This document shows positions 12,397 through 23,600 of a stretch of 64,000 nucleotides of DNA, in pieces; the stretch's first letter is position 1; the number at the start of each line of letters is the position of its first letter. The translations under genes and the position numbers were made by a program. The stretch is taken from assembly GCA_932294295.1 (NCBI GenBank), contig OW028575.1, forward strand, positions 37,760,253 to 37,824,252, read 5' to 3'. Origin of the DNA: Alitta virens (lineage: Eukaryota > Annelida > Polychaeta > Phyllodocida > Nereididae). The notes under the pieces were generated by a model. The model searched no databases and was not told the DNA's origin. It saw only the letters and a list, made by a program, of their open reading frames with translations.

Positions 12397-12544
12397 CATG
12401 TTTCTGAGGTAAACAATGGATTGGCTTGGGTAATCCTGTCAGATTTTTTTTTTACAGTATGTGTTTTATTTTTTCCTCCTTGTATTTATTGTATATATAT
12501 TTTTTTTTGCTGAAATAAATTAATTCTGAGTTCTGAGATCTGAG

Positions 12545-12870
12545 TTCCCAGCTGGGTGGCTAATGGTTAAATCCGCCAATTCCATATTGGCCAGCTCTGC
12601 TGAAAGTCCCATGTTCGATCACGGCCTGCACACTCTTCATCCCAGCTGGATGTCGTTCGCATGAGACATTAAATTGGTGTTCCCTTAATTGTACTTGTTG
12701 TCTATGCTGAGGCAAGTAACATATCCCACCTATGGGGTAAATGTGGACTCCTCCTCTGTCTCACCTCATCAAACTATCTTTGCTAGTAGTAAGAACTTGT
12801 CTTAGAGGGCTGCACTTACAATATCTATCTATCTATCTAGCTAGCTAGCTAGCTAGCTGATGTCAAACAG
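12545..12870 (+). repeat. tRNA-derived SINE
   Basis: Box-A-like ggtggctaatggttaaatc at 12554-12572 and box-B-like atgttcgatcacgg at about 12610-12623. A shared 3' body follows (tgtctatgctgaggcaagt, ggggtaaatgtggactcctc). It ends in (tatc)n(tagc)n at 12822-12858. Two relatives lie in this window: an antisense copy at about 44165-44425 and a diverged copy at about 61540-61790. Confidence 0.75.
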
Positions 12871-12899
12871 CACCGGGGAAACGTTTGTGTATTGAGTTA

Positions 12900-13315
12900 G
12901 GACTTGGCGTATTGGGAAATTTTAGTTTTGCCTCATTTCAGGCCAGGCTATGGAGATTTGAAAAATCCCGTAATTATAAATATTCCATATTATCTAACAC
13001 GCAGCCTATGTTCTTTGAAAGCAAGAACAATATACATGGAATGGCTTTCAATGGCATTCCACATTGTGTGCTGTTTGAAAAAGCCTGGAACCTTATACCA
13101 GAGCCATTTTGAGAATTTGGTACACGACTCTCCAAGAATTAAACACAATGGATTGCTCTCAAACTTGTTTAGACTAACATTCTCAAAGGCACTAGACAAG
13201 GTGGTACTATTTAATTTGTTCTATCATGGTCTTGTCCAAGAATTGTCTGATAGGTGGAAAAAAAGTTGGAAATACCAGCATATGCAGATGACATACAGAG
13301 TGTGATCAAAAAACT
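12900..13315 (+). pseudogene. Decayed reverse-transcriptase fragment of a LINE
   Basis: Pieces of an RT domain appear in shifting frames: a KGTRQGG-like block near 13185, NLFYHGLVQELSD near 13215-13255, and IPAYADDIQ near 13270-13300. Their order matches RT motifs around the catalytic YADD. Stops and frameshifts lie between them, so it is a dead remnant. Confidence 0.6.
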
Positions 13316-13744
13316 TGCACCAGCAGCTACTGCAACCTATTTTGTTATTATCTCAATTGACAGTCATTGCATGCAGCTAGTCCTAAATTATTTTTATGAA
13401 TATATTTTCTTGTTTCCTCAAGAATGATAGATAATATGGATCTAAATATAGCACATGTACACTTATCACACCTTTGTGTCATTTTCACCTCGGCCTTACT
13501 GATCATGCATATGTGTTACGGACACCTGTCTTGACCTTTGCCACCACAAATAGGACAAATCGATACATGTTTAATGAGAAGGGAGAACATTGACACCTTT
13601 GAGGCGGAGAATGCCATTTTGGGTTCAGGTAAATTTTCTGTCTTTTCAGTTTTTTTAGCATTGTATTAAGATTTTCCAACATTATGAAAAAGCATGAAGT
13701 AAATGTCAAAATCAAATTTGGAAAAAGGAAGTACTATAATTAAG

Positions 13745-14505
13745 ATATGTCATTTGCAAAATTTCATTCACGAAGGATAAATAGTGTTTTTGATATGGAG
13801 GTTTGAAAAATCAAGAATATTTATTTTCCCTAATTATAGATCTTTATGGCAATGAGACCCCCAAAAGGCACAACTACACTGTTTAGACATATTCTATTCA
13901 TGTTTTATACCTTGCGGTGAAAAAGAGTTCCAGTTCTGCTCCAGAAACCAAAAATATATATTTTCATTTTCTCTTATTTTGGAAAATATAGCGGAGATAT
14001 ATCAATGTGTCACCAAAAGGCACAACACTAGGTGATATATAGTAATACTCTATGAAATGAAAAGGGTAAATGCATTAGTGCTAGAGTTCTGCTCTGGAAA
14101 TACATTTTAACACAATTTTTAGCATTTTCCCAGATTTTACATTTAGTTTGAAAACGGAATGACATGGATGTCAAAATGCCGTTCATAAAGCGAAAGAACT
14201 ATAATTTAAATGTGTTATTTGCAAAATTTCACTCATTTGAAGTTAAAATTGTATTAAATAAAGATTTTTGAAAAAATAAAAGATTATTTTTTCACCTTAT
14301 TATGCACATTCCATATTATTTATGGAAATGTGACCCCCAACAGGCACAAATACACTATTTTAGGCATATTCCGGCAATTTGTTAGGCATGTAGGTGCAGT
14401 AGTGCCAGAGTTCTGCAATGGAAATACATTAAATAATTTACTTCTCTTTTTTTTCCAAATTTTGTAAAATATAGCCGAGACATGTCAATGTGACTATCAC
14501 GCACA
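13745..14505 (+). repeat. Two imperfect direct repeats of about 300-450 bp
   Basis: The block starting near 13747 (catttgcaaaatttcattca ... gagacccccaaaaggcacaa ... agttctgct) recurs near 14214 (tatttgcaaaatttcactca ... gtgacccccaacaggcacaa ... agagttctgc). Extra internal echoes of caccaaaaggcacaa occur near 14010. No coding content was recognised; the 110-aa minus-strand frame across the second copy is probably accidental. Confidence 0.6.
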
Positions 14506-14959
14506 CATGAATTTTCAAAGTGATAACAATAACCCTTTTTTAACAGAGGTTTAAAAATTATTTTCAATTCACGCTTCCGAACTTTTTCTAGATGTTTGTG
14601 GAGATGTTGGGTCAAAATGGTCGTATTGTCAACATATTTAAAAATGTACAAGTAGATGTGGTCAGAGCATTTATCATAACAGCAAATAACACCTGTCCCA
14701 GCGAGGCACACCACCTTTCAACATGGGAGGATATAAGACTTTGGCCAATTTAGACAATTTAATGAAGAGTATGGGCGACCATCTTGATATAATAATATAA
14801 TAATAATAATAATAATAGTAGTTGATATAGCGCCAGTTCCAAACAAAATTTGCTCACCGACGCTTTAGAGTTGTTGTTAATCATAGTATAAATGGAAAAG
14901 GTGTGTTTTAAGGTGTTTCTTAAAGCAGTCAAGATTTTCCAACAGTCTGATATCCTCCG

Positions 14960-16423
14960 GGAGACTATTTCACAAGATTGGACTAGCTTGACTGAAGCCT
15001 CTAGTACCCCAACTGTTGTTAATTTTAATATTTTGCATGTTTAGAAGTTTAGTATTGGTACTTCTCAGAGTGCGTGAATTAGGTTTCAGTTCAATTAGTT
15101 CGGATAGGTATTTTGGGGCATGATTGTTGATTATTTTCCATGTAGTAGTTAATATTTTATATTTTATTCTTGCAGGTGTGGGCAGCCAGTGTAGTTCTTT
15201 TCTTTTGAGTGAAACATGGTCTCGTTTGTTTAATTTTTCAATGAGCCTCACAGCTGCATTCTGTGCGACCTGAAGTTTTTTCAGATATTTGCCTGCAACA
15301 CCATAAAGAAGGCCATTTCCATAATCTAAATGAGGAGTAACTAGAGCATTGACAATTGTCTTTGTGTCGTCTTTGACAATTGTCTTTGTGTCGTCTTTGA
15401 CAATTGTCTTTGTGTCGTCTTTGACAATTGTCTTTGGGTCGTCTTTGACAATTGTCTTTGGGTCGTCTCTTCCGGATATGAGAAATGTTCCTGATATTGA
15501 AATATGCCGACTGGCACATTCTGTTGATTTGCTTTTCCAGTTTCATATGTCTATCAAAGGTAACACCTAGATTTTTAGCATCATTAACATAGTTTATTTC
15601 AACGTCGTCCACCACAAGTAGATTTATATGGAATTTTTCTAATTGGAATTCGGAACCCAAAATGACTATTTCGGTTTTTTCACCATTATTGCACAGTTTG
15701 TTTTTATGCAGGAAATCTCTGATATCTTTAATGCAGTCCTGCATTCTGCTCTTTGCATTCATTTCTTCAGCGCTGGTAGGTTTGAAGGCAAGGATTAGCT
15801 GTTCGTCGTCTGCCTTGGGGGACTCCATATTTAAGAATTTTCTTCTCAGATTCGACATCATTAACCAAGACAGATTGTGATCTGCCAGATATGTATGACT
15901 TAAACCAGTTCAGGGCATTACCTCTGATGCTGTACATGTTGTCTAGCCTATTTATTAGGATAGTGTGATCAATTGTGTTAAAGGCTGCCGATAGGTCAAG
16001 CAGTACAAGCATAGTAGCTTCTCCATTATTGCCATTCGTCATAATGTCATTGTGTATTTTCGTGAGGAGAGTTTCAGTGCTGTGAAAAGGTTTGTAAGCT
16101 GACTGCTTGAGATCGTGAAGATTGTTGTCTGCCAGGTGTTTAGAAAATTGTTGAATAACCGCGCTTTCAACTACTTTACTTAGAAACTTAAGATTAGATA
16201 TTGGTCTATAATTCTTTTTGTTAAGCTCAAGACCTGCTTTTTTTAGAAGAGGTTTGATAACTGCATGTTTTAGTGAGTCAGGCATAGAACCGGACTCCAA
16301 AGAATTATTGACTATTGCTGTGATAATTGGCAGGAATTCATCTAGACATTCTTTGACTAACCAGGTTGGCAGGGGATCAGGTTTGGAGTGCTTTGGAGCC
16401 ATATTATACAAGTGAAATACCAA
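14960..16423 (-). pseudogene. CR1/Jockey-like LINE fragment, broken
   Basis: Minus-strand reverse-transcriptase remnant, 5'-truncated near 16423. The first part has IKPLLKK..., NYRPISNLKFLSKVVE, HSTETLLTKIHNDI, LLDLSAAFNTIDH and YGVPQG, typical of the CR1/Jockey/Rex group. After YGVPQG a deletion removes the segment before the catalytic motif. The frame then shifts to one reading DDEQLILAF and NAKNLGV-like DAKNLGVTFDRHM. A 24-bp minisatellite interrupts the next part, and the C-terminal LHWLPTPARIKYKILTT-like block follows at 14970-15251 in another frame. Non-functional. Confidence 0.85.
15349..15468. repeat. 24-bp minisatellite, five copies
   Basis: Five head-to-tail copies of a 24-bp unit (ttgacaattgtctttgtgtc plus gtct), the last two with gggtc in place of gtgtc. 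The unit lies inside the dead LINE at 14.96-16.42 kb. Because 24 is a multiple of three, the antisense frame stays open as a repeated RRxKDNCQ peptide, an artefact of expansion. Confidence 0.95.
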
Positions 16424-17448
16424 AAGTTGTGTTTGGCACCTGCGCAGGATTTTAATTTAACCGACATGGAACATGCATTATCGGAATAATTTATGATCTC
16501 TTTATAATGCAGTCAATTTTAGTTTTCTGAAAATAGTACCTGACTATGCAGAAGAAAACAAATCCCCAGCATACAAGTCAAAAATAAAAGGTGTTTCTTC
16601 AAATCTATGGATGTAAAAACCTATATGAACTCGCCTTAATTTTCAGGTATGACAACTTACCTGACTCAATATAATATTATGTTGTATTAACTTGTATGCA
16701 TTGACGTCTCTGACCATCCTGAAATTTGAATTAACAGCTAGATATGTGATTGATGAGCTACAACATTTTTTTTTCGCATGTTGGAATGAAGACTTAGCAA
16801 GTACAAGAGCAGCTAAAGGCCAAGTCTTTCTTGTAATTGATATTTTATAGGTCTACACTCGGCCGCTCAGCCTGCCACTGTCACTCACTCACAAAAAATC
16901 TGAAGTCAAGCTAAAGGTCAGGGCACACTCTAAATTTGTTAGAGTTGCCAAATGAATCACTCATGCAAAATTTTAGGATCCTACAAGTATTTTAAGACAG
17001 TGCTCAATGAGTTTGCCAGAAACTAAAAATTCAGCAATAATCTATTGAAATCTATGTAGGCACTCCTGAAAGTTTTCATTTTAACTGCAGCCTCAGTTCT
17101 CTTTTATGCCTGATATGTATGGCCTCATTGATCTTTTGAACCTCTCTGGTGGCTGTTCTTGAGTTTAGATTTGTGCTGACACATATCGCAAGACTCTCCA
17201 TTAACTTATGGATCGCACCCAGAGCATGCCTAAATGCTACAATGTGGGTTATTAGCTGGCAACTTGGCAGGACTAAGTGACTAATAAGGTTCCATTGAGT
17301 GAGAAGTCCAAGCAAGTTGACATTTGGCTGTTTCCGAGCACAGCAGTGATGGCATCAACCTATCAGAAAGGGGATATTTTCTTTATTAGCCCCAGCAAAT
17401 TTGCAACATTGCATTAGCTAATAGAGCAAATCCCAACAATTTTGACAA
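16424..17448. other. No gene recognised
   Basis: AT-rich DNA. Nothing recognisable apart from short fragmentary frames near 17076-17315 (-). Confidence 0.4.
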
Positions 17449-17960
17449 GTGCTGCAAAGGTTCCGCTATCACTTGCAGGAAGTCAAGTCAGTCGAAATGG
17501 TCCTTTGGCGTCAAGCTGCAATTCCCACCACCCTCACAAAGCATATAATCGAGAAATTAGAAAAATTCCACAATACCTGGTTGTTGCTGAAGAAAAACAA
17601 AGGAAGAAATTCTCCAACTCAAAGCAATAGAGAGAAAGAGTTTGCTGCAAATTTAGATTCGCTTTTTGACATTGCTCACAATGATGTGCTAGCGAAGATC
17701 AAGACTAACGAAGACCAATAAATTCTAACAGATCAATGACAAGACTGAAAAATTTACATGAGTACTGAAAACAAAGAACTGGCCAAAAAACAAGAAAGAG
17801 CTCACAAAAAAAATAATGATTAAGAGAAACATAGACAAAAGACCATTGCAGAAGCTACATCCACGGTGATGAAACTGACCGTTCAGATGACATGATGACT
17901 CAGCTGTAGGCCTATACCACAAGTTCCCGTAGTACTATCCATAGAGTCAGAAAGAAAGCA
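17449..17960 (+). pseudogene. N-terminal fragment of a DNA-transposon-type gene
   Basis: The frame 17449-17721 encodes VLWRQAAIPTTLTKHIIEKL, a W-x-LLKKNKGRNSPTQ-like stretch and LFDIAHNDVLAKIKTNEDQ. I recall this pattern (LFDIAHADAL...ED) from the N-terminal part of multicopy invertebrate proteins whose downstream part carries a HHARWMAK block. That downstream part is seen separately at 42053-43270. After a stop at 17719-17721, decayed coding continues in other frames to about 17960. The superfamily is not certain. Confidence 0.5.
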
Positions 17961-18243
17961 AGAAGAGATCATGCAGAACCAGCCAGACACAAATTTGTAC
18001 CAGAATATTCGCACCACCTGTCCAAGAAACGTCAGTGGCACCCGAGATCTCATTTTGACTATGAGAAATTAATTAAATTAATTAACTTTGAACACTGTAA
18101 AGCTGCAGGATAGTTTATGAGAGTGTCTGGAGTACATTTGGACTGACTTTTAGGTTAAAATTTTGCGAAAATCATGTGTTTATGAGTATTTTGAATATAC
18201 ATAAACTCATTTCCTTCACTGCCTTGAAAAAGGTGTGAAAGCC

Positions 18244-19441
18244 ATGGCTCAATGTGGTAACTGTGGAGAAGACCTTGATGACAACAATGGTGTCTGCCCT
18301 TGCACCTGTAAAAAAAGAATGCAAAGACTTTGTTTACCATCATGTGTTGGCTTATACCCAGTCCTATCTTGACAACTGCAATGTTGTGGAAGTTACCAAA
18401 GCTCTGGAGGTCTACTTCAGCAATGATGATGTTGTAGCTGCCCGAGAAATACTTCGTATGAAGTTTCCTGATGAGTTGAAAGACCAAGAAATTTGCAAGG
18501 TAGCCAATAGAAAAAGTTCACCCAACAGATCTGTACTGGAAGCTAATGCCAGTGATGTTACGGAAGCTGTGTATCTTTTGATCAACAGTGACAAGCCACC
18601 GAGATTTGTTACCTTTGAGCTGAAGAGACTCCCTTCATTGACTCCTGCCTTGGCCTCTGAGAGGACTCTAGCTGAAAATGTGCTGCTACTAGAGCAAAGG
18701 GTTCGTAGTGCCGAAGAGAAACTTAATGAACAAGCATCTATGCTTTTATAGCAATCCGATGAACTGGATCGATGCCAGATGCGACTGGATGAAAGATCAG
18801 CAAGGCCTCCTGCAAGGCCTCCTGCAAGCGTGCCAAAACGAGATCAACCAACTGCATCTGATTTTTCACTGCCTCCACCTGTGAGGGAAACCAGGCCTCC
18901 CAAAAGTCTTCAAACAACACCATCTGGACCAATAGCGGGTACGTCTTATGCCCAAGTGCTCAACGGAAATACCAAAGATGGAGAGCCAGCCGTTTCATGG
19001 GAAACACAACGCGATGAACAACGACGACTACGTAGACTTAGTGGAGGTACCCAGGATAGCCTCATTGGTCCTCGCAATAGGAGACGTACACCTGCTCTGC
19101 AGGGATCAGCAGCAGACACCGAGGTGAAGGCAAGGGATTTATGGATCTTTAATGTACATAGGGATATGGATGATCAAGTTTTACGGAAATACATTGAGGA
19201 TGGTGGTAGCTCAAAGGAGAGAAAGATTCAGGTTAGGTTGTGGCAAGCACAATACAATGACAGGCATGAATTTAAGCAATTTCGAATGACCATCAGCAAA
19301 AAAGATTATGACTATGTGTACAAATCTGAATTTTGGCCATTGGATGTGAGTGTGCGCAAATACTATCTTAGTGTTGAAGAAAGAGCCCAGCTCAGCAGAA
19401 AGGATCGAGCCGAAGCTGCTGCTGAATCCAACACTTCATGA
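18244..19441 (+). pseudogene. ORF1 of the LINE that hosts the Polinton
   Basis: A Cys-rich start at 18244 (MAQCGNCGEDLDDNNGVCPC) is likely zinc-binding. A one-base indel in the A run at about 18310-18316 moves the frame. The second frame runs from about 18316 to 18748, reaches a TAG at 18749-18751 (one transition from CAG), and continues in the same frame to 19441. The C-terminal part (DLWIFNVHRDMDDQVLRKYI ... SEFWPLDVSVRKYY) is the RRM-like nucleic-acid-binding domain of LINE ORF1. One frameshift plus one stop makes it a pseudogene. Its stop overlaps the ORF2 start as ATGA at 19438-19441. Confidence 0.8.
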
Positions 19442-20251
19442 TGGCTAATAAATTAAAGTCTACGAACATAGCACAAACATTATGCATTGGATCTTACAAC
19501 TGCCAGCATTATAAGGATATTTCTGTTAATTACATGAAAGAAGCAATGAGCAAGTGTCACTTTCTGCTAATACAAGAACACTGTCTATATATGTCTGAAC
19601 TTTGCAAACTTGACCTTATAGGAGCAATTAACTACCATGGGAGTAGTGCCATGAGAGAAGATCAGCCCATATTAGGTCGCCACTATGGGGGATGTGCTAT
19701 TCTTTGGCATTCTGACCTTAATTGCAAGGTGGAGCCATTGACCCATAACAATGACAGACTGTGTTGTGTAAAAGTTACTTTTCCAAACAATTTGGTTGCT
19801 CTGCTCATCAACACGTATATGCCCTTTGATGAGAGATATGCTGGACCAAACCATGATGTGCTTATGACACTACTAATGATATTACATGCATTTTGCAGGA
19901 TTGCAGTAATGATATTGTTGTTCTTGGTGGTGACTTGAATGCAGATTTGAGTAGGAAATCACCACATGTTAATGCTGTGAAAAACATGCTGCAAACTGTC
20001 GGTCTAACAAGTGGTCTGGAACATGTATTGTCACAAGTGGATAACACTTTTGACAGCAAAGGATCAGGTGTTAGATCAGTGATAGATCATTTGTGTTTCA
20101 GTGACAATTTATTTCACAGCTTGATGGAGTACTCAACGCTTCAATCTGTAACAAACTTATCAGATCATGATGCTCTCATTTGTTCTGTTGATGTAGACAT
20201 TTTAACTATAATCAAGGATTCTAGGAGATTTATTCCGCGCAGTGCATGGTA
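19438..20251 (+). pseudogene. ORF2 of the host LINE, 5' half (endonuclease)
   Basis: APE-type endonuclease: SYNCQHYKDISVNYM near the start, LLIQEHCL, ending with VVLGGDLNADL and the catalytic SDHDAL near 20160. A single-base frameshift lies at about 19867-19873. Coding then runs in the new frame to the TGG codon at 20247-20249, where the Polinton is inserted. The frame resumes without loss at 39803 on the far side, so one TSD copy plus both flanks restore continuous coding for the host gene. Confidence 0.85.
20246..20251. repeat. Target-site duplication, left copy (ATGGTA)
   Basis: ATGGTA immediately precedes the left terminal repeat and recurs at 39802-39807 after the right one. Removing the element with one copy leaves the LINE ORF2 reading frame continuous, which confirms the boundary. 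Confidence 0.97.
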
Positions 20252-20482
20252 AGTAGTAATATACAGTGCTCTACAGCCATCAAAGGGAAGCCGCACAATC
20301 CACTTGACTTTTGGTGAAACGGAGGTAGTAAGGTAGCAACATCAAAGGGAAACCCATTGTCTTTTGGAGAACAGGATGAAGTAGGGTAGTAATTAAATTT
20401 CACACTCCAATGCATCCGGTGAAGCTAGGGTAGCTTATGTGAAGGAAGGGTAGGTAATAAATCGCACACCTGTCAAAGTCAT
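20252..20482 (+). repeat. Polinton terminal inverted repeat, left
   Basis: 231 bp, inverted and matching 39571-39801 at 230 of 231 positions; the one difference is in the catccgg/cattcgg word. Weaker similarity continues inward (ggaaacccccaattctaaaaatag against 39441-39464; cattttctaaaaata against 39418-39432), so the ancestral repeat was longer. Internally it holds two related sub-blocks starting catcaaagggaa. Like other Polintons, these ends should be replication origins and integrase substrates. Confidence 0.96.
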
Positions 20483-20661
20483 CACGTCATAGGAAACCCC
20501 CAATTCTAAAAATAGAAAATCCATTGCACCCTGCTGCGATGAAGTCATTTTCTAAAAATAACTCACCATCCTGTAGCGGGCCAGCAGGCCAGCAGACCAG
20601 CAGGCCAGCATTGAAATCACCATCATAAAAGCGATTGGTACTCTTGTTCCTCATCATTGAA
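20483..20661. other. Region between left TIR and PolB, with ccagcaggccag repeats
   Basis: Contains the decayed inner part of the terminal repeat and a short tandem array (ccagcaggccagcagacc) at about 20579-20610. Probably the PolB promoter/leader; no TATA box seen. Confidence 0.5.
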
Positions 20662-23600
20662 ATGGCAGAGAGCAGAGATGACGCTTTGATCAATGAATAT
20701 TTTCAAAGTAACAATGGTCTCAGCGTGTACAATGATTTTAAACAAATGCTTCAAAATTTCACAAACTCGCACGATTTAATGCTATTCGCTCATAGAAACG
20801 ATCTAACCCAAGACCCTCAAGTTAAAGATAGACTTTCTCAATTCACTAGCAGTAGCAATTATCTGGTAACCGCATATGATGATTTCACACATATGATTCA
20901 AAATTTCACAAATGAACAAGATTTAATACAGTTTGCACACAGAAACAATCTGATTGGGGATGCACAAATTCAAAGCAGACTTCAGCAGTTAAACAACCAT
21001 CTTTACTGTCAAAAATGTTTCAAACAATTCACCAATAGAGTCTTTCAAGAACTACATCAAAGCAATTGCCAAGGTAATATTCCAATTCAAACAGTCACTC
21101 ATGATCCTTTTCCTGAATTCAATCAACCAGTACAACCAGTACAACCAGTAAAACCACTACCGCATAACTGCAATGTTTGTGGTAAATCTTTCACCACTAG
21201 CTTTAAGAGGAACACCCATCAAAAGAAATGTACAGGATTCAAAAAATGCGTACAATGTCATGCACAATTTACTTCAGTTTCTTTATTCGGTGTACATAAA
21301 TGTCAGGAAATGATGAAATGTCAGCACTGTAACAAACAATTTCAAAGTTTCTATGCAAAGCAAAGACACAAACTTAAATGTCAACTTCCTAAGAGAACAA
21401 AACACAAATTTATTAGTCAAAAAAATAATCCAACTGATCTCCAACTACTGCAAAGTCTGCAGGTACCGCAGGTACCGCAGGTACCGCAGGTACTGCAGGT
21501 ACTGCAGGTACTGCAGGTACCACAGCAGACTTTTTCGTGTCCAAATTGTTGCAAAACTTTTAAGAAAAAACCCTCATTAACCGAACACATGAAAGTTTGT
21601 GAGGGAGTGTTTGACTGTCAAAAATGTAAGAAAATTTTCACCAACAGCCTAGCTCATGATTCTCACTCGTGCGAAATTAAATGTCACTCATGTCACTCCA
21701 TATTCAAATCAGAAAAAAGTTTTGGAAAACATATTTGTAAAAAAACTCGAAAAAGGACACTTACTGATTCACACAACACTGACAACACTGTGCAACCATG
21801 CAAACGAAGTTGTAATAGCGTACAAACAAATCAAACCGCAATTGTTCAGTCATGTGTTCAGTCAACCATTCAGTCAACCATTCAGTCACCTGTTCAGTCA
21901 ACCGTTCAGTCAACCGTTCAGTCACGAGATGTGCTATGCGAAGTTTGTGGGAGGATTTTTAACTCTGAAAGAGCCCTGAGTGCCCATAAACGTTATCACA
22001 AAAAAAATCATAGAATTAGATGTAGACGATGTTTAGAGGAATTTCAGGATAGACACTCATTAAATATTCATGTAAGAGATTCTCATTTCCAACGAGGTAG
22101 AGGTCAAGCTCAAATAGTATCATTAGAAGATGAGAAATTGCAAGAATTTTACAATAGATACCACTCATTCATTTATGATAACCACGAATTAGGGCAACCG
22201 CAAAGCTTTTATAATTATCCAGTAGTTGAAGATTTCAGCATTGAAGACCTTATGGGTTTTGCTAACGAAATATTCGATGACCAAAGCCAATCCTTCAAGT
22301 TAAATCTATCTTTTGGATCCATTTTACAACATATCGAGTCTGGAAAATACCGTTATTTCAAAGCCTATTCTAATGATCCCCTATTTGATCTACCCATTAG
22401 CATTTCAAATAGAGCAGATTTAGAGAAGCTCAGAGAACAACTGACTGAGATAGACGTTACAGCACATATTACTAAAGAGAGACCTTCCACGAAGTGGAAA
22501 TTAGTTCTTATAACAAATGTTAGATTCTACATTACTTCAACAGGGTTCCCGTTAGGATCGGGTGAACTACCCAAATATATCAGAAATAGTAAATCAATTA
22601 TGTCCCTCACGCATAGTTTTAAGAACCAAAACAAATTTCAGGATAACTTATGTCTGTTTAGATGCATAGCATTCCACAAACACAGAGATCTATATAAAAA
22701 GACTGAACATTTCGAAGAGAAAGTTCACAAATATTACCAAGAATTCGCAAACGCTTGCGAGCAAGATTTGGAAGGAGGAGTTGACCTGCAGTTAATTCCA
22801 GATTTTGAGAAATTTTTTCAGTTAAACGTCAACATATTTTCTTTACACGAAGATGAAACTGCACACCCCATATTTAAATCAGCTCATAGATACGTCAACA
22901 GTATGAATTTGAATCTTTACCAGCATCACTTATCATATATCACTGATATTAATAGATATTGTAGTAAATATCAATGCTCAAACTGTGAAAAACACTTCAA
23001 AACTTTCTTCATGTGTAAAAGACACAGCCAAACTTGCACATTAGCAACGAAATATCAATTTCCGGGTGGTTTTTACGATATGAAACGAAATATTTTTGAG
23101 CAGTTAGAAGAATTTGGAATAGATGTCTCCAATGATGAACGATTTTACGAATATTTTATAGTCTACGATTTCGAGGCATATTTGAAAAAGATAGAGAATG
23201 ATTCGGTAGAAAATACAATGATTACAGCAGAGCACATTCCAATTAGCGTTAGTATTTGTAGTAATGTCCCAGACTTTGAAGAAGCTCACTGTATTGTCGA
23301 ACAAGATCGCGAGATGCTTGTGAAGGCAATGCTCGCATATATGACTAGAATTCAATCAACCGCGCAAGCTCTTGTTCAAGAAAAACTTAGTTTTGTAATG
23401 CAGGAACTGGAATCTCAATTGAATACTTGGAATACTGAAGTAGATGAGAAAGAAAGCTTCAATGCCATAATGCGTACAAAAATCCAAAACATGATTGACG
23501 CATTCGAACATTATTACACTCAGATTCCAGTTTTAGGTTTTAACTCTGCAAAGTATGACATAAATTTAATCAAAAGAGAAATAGCTAGATGTCTAGAATT

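Noticed and set aside
20635..20661. Nine-residue extension of PolB
   Set aside because: The upstream extension has no ATG (starts with TTG); ATG 20662 is the first real start.
22642..22700. Separate OTU protease gene
   Set aside because: It is within the uninterrupted PolB frame, so it is treated as a domain-like block of the polymerase.
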